NCBI GenBank assembly: GCA_035294325.1
Contig: DATGLE010000227.1
Span: forward strand, 1-55,981
Direction: 5' to 3'
DNA length: 55,981 nt
Source of the DNA: DATGLE01 sp035294325
Lineage (GTDB): Bacteria; Chloroflexota; Ktedonobacteria; Ktedonobacterales; Ktedonobacteraceae
Shown piece after piece: positions 16,519 to 25,508 of the stretch. Below the pieces are notes generated by a model. It had not been told where the DNA came from. It saw nothing but the letters and a program-made list of their open reading frames with translations, and did not search any database. The position numbers and the translations under genes were made by a program. Every line of letters begins with the position of its first letter. Positions within the stretch are counted from its first letter, which is position 1.

Positions 16519-18099
16519 ATGGGCTTATGGCGCAGTCACCTCTTACGGCTGCTCCTGATCTGTCTGGTAGGTGGTCTCTTTGCGCCTGCTCTCTTTGCCT
16601 CTCGCGCACAGGCAGCCAGCAATCCGATCACTGTCACCTCGCAGACAGAAACGGTTACATTTCCCAAAAGCATCGATTTTCAGGTAAGCGCCACCGATAG
16701 CAGCAGTCTGATTCACAAAGCCCTTCTCACACTCGATTTTATTCCTGACGGTATGGAGCAGCATTGGGTGACGGTCAGTAATCCCGCGCAGATGCTGACG
16801 CTGCACTGGCATGAAGATACCAGCGGCAGCGATTTTAACCCGTCGGGGACGCAGATCAAATATCACTGGGATTTCGTCGATGGGACCGGCGGTTACTATA
16901 GCGGTCCAACGCGAACCTTCACAGTTGTGGATACGCGCTTCTCGTGGCAGAGCCTTTCGCAGAGCATGTTGCAGGTCCACTGGTATAACCGGCCACAGTC
17001 CTTTGGGCAGGCAATGCTGAACGACGCCAGTTCCAGCGTCCGGCGTATCGGCGCCAGTCTTGGCGGAGGATTATCGCAGCCCGTCAATGTCTGGATCTAT
17101 CAAACGGAGCAGGATTTTCAAGGATCGCTGCCGCCCCAGGCTCACGAATGGGTTGGCGGTATTGCCTTTCCCGATCTCGAGCAGGCTTCTATCGTTGTGG
17201 GCGGCCTGGCCGATCAAACCCTTGTGCGCGATATGCCGCATGAATTGACGCATTTAATCTTTCACCAGCTTATTGGTCCCGATGTGTCGGTGCCGACCTG
17301 GTTTGATGAAGGGCTTGCCGTCTATAACCAGCAGTATCATGAGCCAGAGATGATGCTGCGCCTGAAAGAAGCGCTCGCGGCCCATGATCTCCTGCGCCTC
17401 AATGACATCGCCTCCGGCTTCCCCTCCGATGCCAGCCAGGCATATCTGGCCTATGCCGAGAGCTGGAATCTGGTGAGCTATATGTACCACACCTTCGGGC
17501 GCACGAAAATGATAACCCTGATTAAAAATATGGATACCCAGATGAGTTTCGGACAGGATCTGGTGAAGGCGCTGGGTGTGGACCAGGATCATCTGGAGAA
17601 CCAGTGGCGGCTGTCTCTGCACCAGTCGCCAATCCCGCTGGCAAACCAGGTGGCGCAGGCGCAGCAGCCCGCGAAATCGGCTGCGATGCCCGGTACAACC
17701 GATAAGAGTGCACCCATGCTACTGCTGCTTGCCATGCTGCTGATTATGCTGCCCCTGCTCGGCCTGGGCGGCCTCTTCGCCTACCAGCGCAGTGCTCAAC
17801 GCAGGCCGCGCGTGGTGGCGCCGTACTTCCCCGCGCCATATGCGCCGCGCCCGCCGTATGGCGCTATGCCGCCCACTATGCCCCCGGCTGGCTATGGCCC
17901 CCCTTCGCATCAGCCTGCGCCGGGATATCAGGCGTATCCGCCGTCTTTCCCCGCGCGCGTCCCGGCCTATCGGCCCCCGCCTTACTATGCTGCCCCGCCG
18001 GGAAGCGCGCCTCCACCTCGAATGGCGGAAACGCCGCCATTTGGACCGCCACAGGAATATATGCCGCAGCGCCTCAATCGACAGGCGCCCCAGGAGTGA
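16519..18099 (+). CDS. Membrane-anchored metallopeptidase-like protein (peptidase MA-like, gluzincin)
   Basis: The 526-residue protein has a signal peptide (residues 1-34, ending ASRAQAAS). A beta-rich region follows, then a zinc-peptidase segment with HELTH and, 23 residues later, WFDEGLAVY, the HExxH...E arrangement of gluzincins of the peptidase MA type. A membrane helix near 395-420 (LLLLAMLLIMLPLLGLGG) leads to a Pro/Tyr-rich cytoplasmic tail (PPYGAMPPTMPPAGY). The catalytic part is thus outside the cell. The ribosome site GAGGAG precedes the ATG. Its stop codon lies 7 bp before the dprA start, so the two genes are probably co-transcribed, although no functional link is known. Activity is inferred from the motifs only. 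Confidence 0.75.
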   Translation: MGLWRSHLLRLLLICLVGGLFAPALFASRAQAASNPITVTSQTETVTFPKSIDFQVSATDSSSLIHKALLTLDFIPDGMEQHWVTVSNPAQMLTLHWHEDTSGSDFNPSGTQIKYHWDFVDGTGGYYSGPTRTFTVVDTRFSWQSLSQSMLQVHWYNRPQSFGQAMLNDASSSVRRIGASLGGGLSQPVNVWIYQTEQDFQGSLPPQAHEWVGGIAFPDLEQASIVVGGLADQTLVRDMPHELTHLIFHQLIGPDVSVPTWFDEGLAVYNQQYHEPEMMLRLKEALAAHDLLRLNDIASGFPSDASQAYLAYAESWNLVSYMYHTFGRTKMITLIKNMDTQMSFGQDLVKALGVDQDHLENQWRLSLHQSPIPLANQVAQAQQPAKSAAMPGTTDKSAPMLLLLAMLLIMLPLLGLGGLFAYQRSAQRRPRVVAPYFPAPYAPRPPYGAMPPTMPPAGYGPPSHQPAPGYQAYPPSFPARVPAYRPPPYYAAPPGSAPPPRMAETPPFGPPQEYMPQRLNRQAPQE

Positions 18100-18106
18100 A
18101 AAATCG

Positions 18107-19273
18107 ATGGAGAAAAAGATGAGGAAGATGGTAGTGCAGGACGAAGCGGCTCACTACTACACATCCGGCGCGCTCTCCCTGGATGCGCTCTCCTACTGGA
18201 TCGCATTCAGTCGCGTGGCAGGCGTCGGCCCCGTTCGCTTCAAGATGCTGCTCGACTTCTTTGATGAGGATGTAGCGGCTGCCTGGCACGCCGATAGCGC
18301 GACACTGGTCGCGACGGGCCTGGAACCAAAGGTCGTCGAAAAGTTCGTTGCACAGCGCCCGGCGATTGTGCCCCAGAAGGAGCTGGAGCGGTTGGAGCGG
18401 CGCCATATTCAGGTGATCACCTGGAAGGACGAGATCTACCCGCCGTTGCTAAGGAGAATCGAGTATCCGCCTCCTGTACTCTATTGCTATGGCACGCTGA
18501 CGGATGATGACCGGCGTTACGCGCTTGCCATCGTCGGAACGCGCAAGATGAGCGCGTATGGCCGCCAGGTGACTGAGCGCTTTGCCAGTGAGCTGGCACG
18601 GGGTAAAGTGACCATCGTGAGCGGCCTGGCGCTGGGCGTCGATACCGTTGCGCATAGCGCCGCGCTCGATGCTGGCGGGCGCACGATAGCGGTGCTGGCG
18701 CGCGGCCTTGATGATATCTACCCCCGCGCGAACTACCAGCTGGCAAAACGCATCGTCGAATCCGGCCAGGGGGTGTTGCTTACGCCTTTCCCACTGGGAG
18801 TGAAGCCGGAGGCCGGCAACTTTCCTGCCCGCAACCATCTCATCTCCGGGCTTTCGCTTGGCGTGCTGGTCACAGAGGCGCCCGCGCGCAGTGGGGCGCT
18901 GATTACGGCCAGTTCGGCGCTCAACCAGGGGCGCGAGGTGTTCGCGGTACCGGGCGGCATTTTCTCGCCGGGCGGCGCTGGCGTCAATCGGCTCATCCAG
19001 GAGGGCGCCCATGCCGTTACTAATGTAAATGATATCCTGACCAGCCTGAACCTTTTCATGATTCCGCAACAGGTTGAGGCTCTGACGATGCTGCCCGCGA
19101 ATGCCGAGGAGCGCGCCCTGCTGGACCTGCTCGGCCACGAAGCTCGCCACATTGACGAAATCACGCGCGCCTCCGGTTTAGCCGCTCAGACGGTTGCGGC
19201 TGCGTTGACCATGATGGAACTGAAAGGTATGGCCCGCCACGTCGGCGGGATGCAGTACGCGCTGGCGCATTGA
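18107..19273 (+). CDS. dprA: DNA-processing protein DprA (Smf)
   Basis: DprA binds incoming single-stranded DNA and loads RecA during natural transformation. The ATG at 18107 is behind GGAG and just after the previous stop, giving 388 residues; the upstream in-frame extension overlaps the previous gene and is not used. An N-terminal helix-hairpin-helix-like region (RVAGVGPVRFKMLLDFF) precedes the Rossmann-like DprA domain. That domain carries the signatures AIVGTRKMSAYG, VSGLALGVDTVAHSAAL, GLDDIYPRAN, FPARNHLISGLS and EAPARSGALITA. A C-terminal winged-helix segment (about 325-388) follows. Full length. It may also act in chromosomal recombination; competence genes are not seen in the window. 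Confidence 0.95.
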   Translation: MEKKMRKMVVQDEAAHYYTSGALSLDALSYWIAFSRVAGVGPVRFKMLLDFFDEDVAAAWHADSATLVATGLEPKVVEKFVAQRPAIVPQKELERLERRHIQVITWKDEIYPPLLRRIEYPPPVLYCYGTLTDDDRRYALAIVGTRKMSAYGRQVTERFASELARGKVTIVSGLALGVDTVAHSAALDAGGRTIAVLARGLDDIYPRANYQLAKRIVESGQGVLLTPFPLGVKPEAGNFPARNHLISGLSLGVLVTEAPARSGALITASSALNQGREVFAVPGGIFSPGGAGVNRLIQEGAHAVTNVNDILTSLNLFMIPQQVEALTMLPANAEERALLDLLGHEARHIDEITRASGLAAQTVAAALTMMELKGMARHVGGMQYALAH

Positions 19274-19366
19274 TTTCTACTCTTTACACCTGGTTTTTGT
19301 TAAATTACTCAGGTCGGGTAACTCCTCAGAGCCACGGACCGCCTTCGCTGCCAGGGGGGAGAGGGA

Positions 19367-19604
19367 TATCCGATCCGTTTAAGGAGTGAGTGATCCATTG
19401 GGGATACCCCCAGAGGCGTCAACTTCAGGTGTGCAGGGGCAGGGCGAGCGCAGGGGTCGCCCCCACAACACGCTTCCTGCTGCTGCGTGCAGAGGAGGGG
19501 CAGGGCTTGCCCCGACCCTGCTGCGCCGCCGAGCATCACCGCTTAAGTTCACGCCAAAGGAGGTCCCCTGGACCTCTTTCACCATCACTCCACTGGATTG
19601 GATA
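19367..19604. mobile_element. Candidate MITE-like element, about 238 bp
   Basis: The ends form imperfect terminal inverted repeats: ATATCCGATCCGTTTAAG at the left and ATATCCAATCC-AGTGGAGTG (complement) at the right. The interior is GC-rich and non-coding (CAGGGGCAGGGCG, GAGGGGCAGGGCTTGCCCC). A diverged, shorter relative begins at 31431 with ATATCCAATCCGTTTAAAG and shares CCTGGACCTC near its end. No transposase is present. The stretch 19274-19738 holds this element and the following palindrome and no gene. Confidence 0.5.
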
Positions 19605-19678
19605 TGAGTGGCGAGCGCGGCGGACGCAGGCCGCCGCGCTCGCCACTCACTCTACCCTTGCGAAGCGCCGGAGGCGCT
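19605..19678. repeat. Palindrome with GC-rich module upstream of murF-alr
   Basis: Perfect 19-nt arms (19605-19623 and 19631-19649, starting TGAGTGGCGAGCGCGGCGG) enclose a 7-nt loop. Fourteen nt further lies the small hairpin AGCGCC-GGA-GGCGCT (19664-19678). It sits 60 nt before the murF-alr start codon. Confidence 0.85.
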
Positions 19679-19738
19679 GAGGAGTCCGGCAAGAGAGCGG
19701 AAGCTGAGGAGTTACAGGCTGGAAAGAAGGAGGGGCCA

Positions 19739-22432
19739 ATGATCTATCTCGACTACCTGCTTGAAGCTACAGACGGCGAGCTGCGCTGCGCTGGCAAATA
19801 TACGCGCTTTGATGCCTTCTGCCACGACAGTCGCCAGCTCGTGCCCGGGGAGATGTTCGTTGCTGTGCGCGGAGAGCGTGGCAACGGGCACGATTACCTG
19901 CTGGATGCGCTGCGCCGGGGCGCGACGGGCCTGCTGGTCGAGGCCCGGACCTTCAACGCGCTGCCGGAGCAGACGCAGTTCACAATAGCGCAGAGTGCCG
20001 CCGCGCTCGTCATTGTGCAGGATACGCGCCTCGCGCTCCAGCAATACGCCGCCGCTATTCTCGCGCGCTGGCATCCGACGGTGATCGCCGTTTCGGGCAG
20101 TGTAGGCAAGACAAGCACCAAAGAGGCTATCGCAACCGTCCTTTCCGGCAACTTCGCTACGTTCAGGAGCTGGCAGAACTACAATGACCTGCTCGGCATT
20201 CCGCTCTCACTGGGGCGTCTCGAAGCGCAGCACGAGTATGCCGTGCTGGAACTGGGCTGCGATCATCCGGGGGAAATCGCCGACCTCTGTCGCATCGTGC
20301 GCCCGCAGATCGGCGTGCTCACCAATATCAGCCCGGTGCAGCTCCAGTATTTCGGCTCGCTTGAGCGCCTGAGTTTTGAACTGGGTGCGCTGCTGACCAG
20401 TCTGCCCGATGAAGGCCACTTTTTCTATAACCAGGACGACGAAACCATCTGCGCTCTGCTCGAACAGTACAGCAAGGTGCGGCGCCACAGCATCAATACT
20501 CACCCGTTCGCGCCCCCCCTGTCGATCTCTGTGCCACCCGGCTACAGGTCCTCTTCTCCGGCGCGCGTAACGTATGTCGGCTGGGATGGTATCCGGGGCG
20601 CGCTGGCAACGCTGGTTATGAGCGAGGGCGCTGCCGGCGATGTAAGCAGCGCTGTACGAGAGGTAGAACTGGCCTCGCACCTGCTGGGCGAGCATCACCT
20701 TGCGACGATGCTTGCGGCCTACCAGGTCGCGCTCAGTCGCGGCGTCGCCCGCGTGGATATTGAGCGCGCGCTGCTCAATGTGTATCCTATGCCCGGCAGG
20801 CTCAATCCTCTGGCGGGCGTGCGGAATTCGCGCCTGCTCGATGATACGCACAACGCGGCTCCGCGTGCGATGCTGGCCGGCCTGACCACACTCAACGCGC
20901 TCACGCCTGCGGGTGGCCGGCGTATCGCGGTGCTGGGCGATATGCTAAACCTCGGCGATTATGAGGAGGAGGCGCATCGCCTGGTGGGCGCCTGTGCCGC
21001 GCGCTGCGTCGATTATCTGATTACGCGCGGCGAACGTGCCGCCCTCATCGCCGAGTCCGCGCGCCGCGCCGGGCTTTCCGGCGAGCGCATCATCATGACC
21101 TCGACACACGAAGACGCCGCGCAGGCCGTGCGCCATATCCTGGCGCATCCAGCCGTGCGAGATCGTACAGAGGCGGGAGACGTGGTGCTGATAAAAGGCT
21201 CCGAAGAGACGCGTATGGAGCGCGTTACTGAAATGCTCATGGAGCAGCCCTGGCAGGCATCCGAGCGGCTGGTACGGCAGACTCCAGGCTGGAAAAAAAC
21301 CATATTTCGTCACGCCGAGCGTCCCACCTGGATCGAGGTCGATCTGAACGCTATCGGCAGCAATACACGCCATATCAAAGCGCTGGTTGGGCCGCGCGTG
21401 CGCGTGCTGGCAAGCCTCAAAGCCGATGCCTACGGCCACGGCGCGGTACGCGTTGCGCGCACGGTGCTGCACAATGGTGCGAGTATGCTGGGCGTCGCGA
21501 CGGTCAGTGAGGCAGTGCCGCTGCGCGAAGCGGGCATCAGCGCGCCGATCCTGGTCTTTGGCTATGTTCCTCCCTGGCAGATGCGCGAGGCCGTGCGCCT
21601 GGACGTGACCGTCACACTCTATTCGAGCGACGCGGCCCAGGCGCTGGCCCGCGCGGCGCTGGCATTAGAGAAGACGGTCAGGGTTCACATCAAAATCGAT
21701 AGCGGCATGGGGCGCCTGGGCATACGCGCCGAGCAGAGCGACGAGATTGTGGCGCTGGTGCGCGAAGTTGCGCATCTGCCGGGGCTTGTGCTGGAGGGCC
21801 TGTATACGCACTTCGCCACAGCCGACAGCAGCGATCAGACGCACGCGCGATTACAGCTTGCGCGTTTCAAGCGCATATTACACATTCTGGAAGAGCAGGA
21901 GCTGCGCCCGCCCGTTGTGCATGCCGCCAACAGCGCCGCGACGTTCAGCCTGCCCGAAGCGCGCTTCGATATGGTGCGCCCCGGCATCGCCATCTACGGG
22001 CTGCACCCCTCATCGGAGGTGCGTTTGCCGGAGGGATTCCGCCCGGCGCTCTCGTTTAAAACGCAGGTCTCGCAGGTAAAATGGATCCCGGCAGGCGAGT
22101 GCATCAGCTATGGCTGTGCCTACGTGACGGAGCGTCCCACGCGCGTAGCAGTGCTGCCGGTGGGCTACGCCGATGGCTTCCGGCGCGCACCCAGGAACTG
22201 GGGCAGCGTGCTCATTCACGGGCAGGAGGCGCCCATCCTGGGCCGCGTCTGCATGGATCAGTGCATGATCGACGTGACGCATATCCCACATGTGCGCGAG
22301 GGCGACGAGGTTGTGCTGATCGGACGCCAGGGCGAGGCCACGCTCACCGCCGAGCAGGTGGCCGAGCGCCTGGGGACCATCAATTACGAAGTGGTCTCCG
22401 AGATCCTCGCCCGCGTGCCGCGCGTGGACTAA
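19739..22432 (+). CDS. MurF-alanine racemase fusion protein
   Basis: Two wall-precursor enzymes in one chain of 897 residues. Residues 1-515 are UDP-MurNAc-tripeptide:D-Ala-D-Ala ligase (MurF): a substrate domain (HDSRQLVPGEMFVAVRGE), the ATP P-loop GSVGKTSTKEA near 120-130, and the C-terminal ligase domain (LDDTHNAAPRAM, GDMLNLGDYEEEAH). Residues 525-897 are alanine racemase (Alr): the PLP lysine is Lys561 in KADAYGHG, the second catalytic Tyr lies in SYGCAYVTE near 790, and the C-terminal VCMDQCMIDVT motif is intact. Alr makes D-Ala, which Ddl joins to D-Ala-D-Ala, the MurF substrate. The ATG at 19739 has a perfect AAGGAGG ribosome site; an upstream in-frame ATG at 19598 would read through a palindrome and is rejected. 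Confidence 0.94.
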   Translation: MIYLDYLLEATDGELRCAGKYTRFDAFCHDSRQLVPGEMFVAVRGERGNGHDYLLDALRRGATGLLVEARTFNALPEQTQFTIAQSAAALVIVQDTRLALQQYAAAILARWHPTVIAVSGSVGKTSTKEAIATVLSGNFATFRSWQNYNDLLGIPLSLGRLEAQHEYAVLELGCDHPGEIADLCRIVRPQIGVLTNISPVQLQYFGSLERLSFELGALLTSLPDEGHFFYNQDDETICALLEQYSKVRRHSINTHPFAPPLSISVPPGYRSSSPARVTYVGWDGIRGALATLVMSEGAAGDVSSAVREVELASHLLGEHHLATMLAAYQVALSRGVARVDIERALLNVYPMPGRLNPLAGVRNSRLLDDTHNAAPRAMLAGLTTLNALTPAGGRRIAVLGDMLNLGDYEEEAHRLVGACAARCVDYLITRGERAALIAESARRAGLSGERIIMTSTHEDAAQAVRHILAHPAVRDRTEAGDVVLIKGSEETRMERVTEMLMEQPWQASERLVRQTPGWKKTIFRHAERPTWIEVDLNAIGSNTRHIKALVGPRVRVLASLKADAYGHGAVRVARTVLHNGASMLGVATVSEAVPLREAGISAPILVFGYVPPWQMREAVRLDVTVTLYSSDAAQALARAALALEKTVRVHIKIDSGMGRLGIRAEQSDEIVALVREVAHLPGLVLEGLYTHFATADSSDQTHARLQLARFKRILHILEEQELRPPVVHAANSAATFSLPEARFDMVRPGIAIYGLHPSSEVRLPEGFRPALSFKTQVSQVKWIPAGECISYGCAYVTERPTRVAVLPVGYADGFRRAPRNWGSVLIHGQEAPILGRVCMDQCMIDVTHIPHVREGDEVVLIGRQGEATLTAEQVAERLGTINYEVVSEILARVPRVD

Positions 22433-22446
22433 AACCAGGCCGCTCT

Positions 22447-22929
22447 TCATTCGACAGGCAAAGGTGGCCCCAGCAACTCCATACCATAGGCACGCCATAG
22501 CGCCGGATCCTGAGGAGGCATCGCGTTTTCCCTGGTCACTTCGCGAAAGAATGCCTCCATTTTCCCGGCGGGGAAAAATGCTACCAGGACCCGCCCCTGT
22601 CCCTCTCCGACAAAAGCCCAGACGTGGGGGATCCGGCGGGGAGCCAGCAAGGAGTCGCCTGGATGGAGGCGAAAACGTTCTACTCCCACCTCGAACTGAA
22701 ACTCTCCCTCAAGAATATAGAACCACTCATCCTGGTCATGATGCAGGTGTCGTGCCGGGCCACCCCTGGCAAGAAAGGTGTTCTCCAGAATGAACGGGTC
22801 ATGCGGGTTCGGCGTACTCACCTTGAAGGCAATGGTGCTGATGCCCAGTCCGCGACTCTCGCCTTCTCGATCAGCGCCAGCCGCAACTCGCAATGCTGCC
22901 GGTATGTTAGCTGAAGTAAATTCGCTCAT
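22447..22929 (-). CDS. Cupin domain protein
   Basis: The 160-residue protein is a single small cupin barrel. Motif 1 is visible as RHLHHDQDEWFYILEGEFQFEV (metal-ligand His pair and Glu, about residues 60-80), and motif 2 as GDSLLAPRRIPHVWAF. A metal site is therefore likely, and the protein could be a small dioxygenase, isomerase or sensor; the substrate is unknown. A strong AAGGAG ribosome site precedes the ATG. It is convergent with murF-alr, 14 bp apart, and has no operon partner on its strand. Confidence 0.8.
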   Translation of the reverse strand: MSEFTSANIPAALRVAAGADREGESRGLGISTIAFKVSTPNPHDPFILENTFLARGGPARHLHHDQDEWFYILEGEFQFEVGVERFRLHPGDSLLAPRRIPHVWAFVGEGQGRVLVAFFPAGKMEAFFREVTRENAMPPQDPALWRAYGMELLGPPLPVE

Positions 22930-23197
22930 TACTCTCTCCTTCTGGCTCGCGGATAAGTCATGTTCACAAGGTCCGTATATAGTAGACGTTCGTACTTTCC
23001 GGCGTTAGCAGGCAGATTTGCATTTTGTCTGGCCTCTGTCAATTTGCGGCAAGCCCTTTCCATTCTCTTCTGCATTCAGCAGGACTCGCGCGGCTCCGGC
23101 GCGAGCAAAAGAGGCCATTGATTTTACTACGAGAAAGGGTTTAGACTATAGAGAGATGTATTGTGCCGAATAGCTTATACAGTCTGCGAGACCAACC

Positions 23198-24160
23198 ATG
23201 CAAGAGGGCGCACTTCAGGAGCCAGCCGCAGCAAAAAGATCCCCCGGCAGCGCCGTACTCATCGCCAACCCGACCTCCGGCGGATATATCTACCATGCGC
23301 AGCAGTTGAAGGATACGGTTACGTTCTTGCGGGCGCAGGGCTGGCAGGTTGATTTGAAGCTGACGCAGGCGGCGGGAGACGCGCGGCGGCTGGCGCAGGA
23401 AGCTGTGGACCAGCGTGTCGCTATGGTCGTGGTCGCTGGTGGCGATGGTACGATCAACGAGGTGATTCAGGCGCTGGCGGGAAGCGAGACGGCGCTGGGT
23501 GTGCTGCCGGGCGGCACGGTCAATGTGTGGGCGCGTGAGGTGGGTATTCCGCTGGATATCGCCGGCGCGCGCGAGGTGCTGATTCACGGCCAGATACGCT
23601 CTATCGATCTGGGCCGCGTCAACGAGCGTTACTTCCTCTTGATGGCGGGCATTGGCCTCGATGGCGAGGTTACACATGCAATCGAGCGGCAGCCCGTGAA
23701 ACGACTGGGCCTCATCGCTTACCTGTTCGTCGGCGCGTGGCTCGGCCTGGGCTATCCCGCATTTCGTGCGCTCTTGCAGGTCGACGGAGAGACGATCAGG
23801 GCCAATGCGCTACAGATTATCGTCGGCAATACGCAGCTCTATGCCGGCACACTCAAGTACACCTGGCAGGCAATGGTTGACGATGGCCTGCTCGATGTTT
23901 GCATCATCTATAAGCGCAGCATGCTCGGGCGCATCGTCGTCGTTCTGGATTTCCTGCGTCGCAAGCACCGGCAGCGCTGGATACGTTATGAACGCTGTAA
24001 GCAACTGAAAGTGCTTACGCGCCGCGCGGTGGGCATTCAGGTCGATGGCGACCCGGCCGGCTATACCGCACAGGGCTATCCGGCCACTGTCTTCGCTATT
24101 GCCCCCGCCGCGCTGAAAGTAATCGTGCCACGCAAAACGCCGGAGGGCCTCTTCTCGTAG
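23198..24160 (+). CDS. Diacylglycerol/sphingosine kinase-like lipid kinase (DagK/YegS/BmrU family)
   Basis: A protein of 320 residues. The catalytic domain begins with VLIANPTSGG and contains the nucleotide-binding signature GGDGTINEVIQAL (about 86-98) and LGVLPGGTVNVWAREVGIP. The C-terminal beta-sandwich includes GIGLDGEVT. Family members use ATP to phosphorylate diacylglycerol or related lipids at the inner membrane face, mainly to recycle lipids. In the family signature the usual NDFAR is here NVWAR. The ribosome site is weak. Upstream (22930-23197) lies a small hairpin, CTCGCGC/GCGCGAG at 23085-23105, and a possible but poor TTGATT -35. Confidence 0.9.
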   Translation: MQEGALQEPAAAKRSPGSAVLIANPTSGGYIYHAQQLKDTVTFLRAQGWQVDLKLTQAAGDARRLAQEAVDQRVAMVVVAGGDGTINEVIQALAGSETALGVLPGGTVNVWAREVGIPLDIAGAREVLIHGQIRSIDLGRVNERYFLLMAGIGLDGEVTHAIERQPVKRLGLIAYLFVGAWLGLGYPAFRALLQVDGETIRANALQIIVGNTQLYAGTLKYTWQAMVDDGLLDVCIIYKRSMLGRIVVVLDFLRRKHRQRWIRYERCKQLKVLTRRAVGIQVDGDPAGYTAQGYPATVFAIAPAALKVIVPRKTPEGLFS

Positions 24161-24265
24161 AGGGAGTGACTATTCAGAGCCTCTTGCCGCCTGTGGCGGC
24201 TGGTTCGTAAGTGGTAGTGCGATGCTCCGCAGGCGTTGAGCAGTCCAGGAAAAGGAATTTTTTTA

Positions 24266-24640
24266 ATGGAAAAGGTCAATCTACAGCAGAAATTTGCGCT
24301 CTTCTCCGATCATTGGCAACCAAAGATGATTGGAGAACTGAATGACTTTGCGGTGAAGATTGTCAAGGTGAAAGGGGAATTTGTCTGGCATCACCATGAC
24401 AGGGAGGATGAACTCTTTTTTGTGGTCAAAGGGCGGCTTCTGATGCAGATCTGCGAGGCATCAGGGAGTCAGCGCACCGTCCCGGTGGAAGAGGGCGAAC
24501 TCATCATCATTCCGCGTGGAGTGGAGCATTGTCCGATGGCCGAAGAGGAAACGTATCTGATGCTGCTGGAGCCGAATACAACCATCAATACCGGCAATGT
24601 TGAGAGCGAACGGACGGTGCACAACATAGAACGTATATAG
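24266..24640 (+). CDS. Small cupin domain protein
   Basis: The ATG at 24266 follows AAAAGGAA and gives 124 residues. The fold is a single cupin: HHHDREDELFFVVKGRLLM (motif 1) and EGELIIIPRGVEHCPMA (motif 2). Proteins of this type are common, and most are uncharacterised mannose-6-phosphate-isomerase-like barrels. The last codons run into an intergenic repeat: the sequence AGAACGTTCTGGGAA overlaps the stop codon. It lies 105 bp after the lipid-kinase gene, with a GC-rich imperfect hairpin in the gap, so it is probably transcribed on its own. Confidence 0.82.
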   Translation: MEKVNLQQKFALFSDHWQPKMIGELNDFAVKIVKVKGEFVWHHHDREDELFFVVKGRLLMQICEASGSQRTVPVEEGELIIIPRGVEHCPMAEEETYLMLLEPNTTINTGNVESERTVHNIERI

Positions 24641-24830
24641 AACGTTCTGGGAATCTATCCGCGAAGACGGATGATTCCCCGGTAGGGAATGCCATTCTGA
24701 GCAGCAGCAGACGGCCCCGGAGCACGAAGGGGAAGGATCCGTTCCGGTGGCGCACGCGGACCCTGTGCTGCGCTGCGCTCCGCTCAGGATGATATGTGGG
24801 GCAGAGCGCAGGATGACACTTGATATGCCC
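24639..24830. repeat. Intergenic repeat block with hairpin
   Basis: No gene here. The block opens with AGAACGTTCTGGGAA (shared with 505-540). A hairpin follows (GGGAATCTATCCG against CGGATGATTCCC, about 24648-24678), which may terminate the cupin gene. Next comes a GC-rich stretch with two AGGATGA(T/C) motifs (near 24785 and 24810). The character is that of a dispersed intergenic repeat, but only one full copy is in the window. Confidence 0.45.
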
Positions 24831-24855
24831 ACCCCTACCGGTTAGGCAGTTTGCA

Positions 24856-25260
24856 TTAGCCCAGGACGCCGTTGAATATGGCGTTGATCAGGATGATAGC
24901 CACGCAGGCGACGATCAGCCCGATCAGCCCGAAAAAACCAGCGGACTGCAACAGAACGATGGAAATCGGTATCAGCGCTCCCACCGAAACAATCGCCAGT
25001 CCCAGGCGCTGGCCTGCATCGGCTTCATTCCGCTTTCTGGAGCCTGGAAAAACTTTCCCCTGCGGTATCTGGCCTATGCGCTGTGCCAATCGCTGGGCCA
25101 GGCCATCGACGAACTCATCATCGTATGCACTGCCCTGCGGAGCGCCATAGGGCGTTTCGTATGACTGCTGTTGCTGGGCATAGTTCTGGCTGCCCTCGTA
25201 TCTTCCATAGGAAGAACCCGGCTGCTCGCGCGGATCTCCGGCGTCCATCTGTGGCATCAT
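24856..25260 (-). CDS. Small membrane protein of unknown function
   Basis: The product has 134 residues. The first 80 are polar and rich in Gln, Tyr, Gly and Pro (NYAQQQQSYETPYGAPQG). Two hydrophobic segments follow at about 85-105 and 110-130 (LAIVSVGALIPISIVLLQSA; GLIGLIVACVAIILINAIF), so it is probably a two-helix inner-membrane protein with a cytoplasmic tail. GAGAGG precedes the ATG. No family is recognised. The 248 bp upstream (25261-25508) hold no gene; a GC-rich segment is seen near 25380-25410. Confidence 0.6.
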   Translation of the reverse strand: MMPQMDAGDPREQPGSSYGRYEGSQNYAQQQQSYETPYGAPQGSAYDDEFVDGLAQRLAQRIGQIPQGKVFPGSRKRNEADAGQRLGLAIVSVGALIPISIVLLQSAGFFGLIGLIVACVAIILINAIFNGVLG

Positions 25261-25508
25261 AATGCGTATCCCTCTCGTGACGTTGTATATTCCTGGTCAG
25301 TTAGTAGAAGTACGTATCGTTTTATCTACGAAGCAGGCGGCTGAAAGTTTTGCATGGGCGTCTGATTTTGACACTATAGCGCGCTCGCGCCTGCGGTGCT
25401 CGCCGGATGAAGTTTATGGTGTGGAGGAGCCACACGAACGCCCCGCGAGAGAAGGCGAAGACGCTGCGGACCGGAACCCGGCGCAGCGCCTTGCATTATG
25501 CAGAGAAG

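Noticed and set aside
17792..18106. N-terminal extension of DprA
   Set aside because: The frame overlaps the coding 3' end of the peptidase-like gene and has no ribosome site; DprA similarity starts after the ATG at 18107.
19598..19738. N-terminal extension of MurF-Alr
   Set aside because: It would translate a palindrome and a repeat module; the ATG at 19739 has a perfect AAGGAGG.
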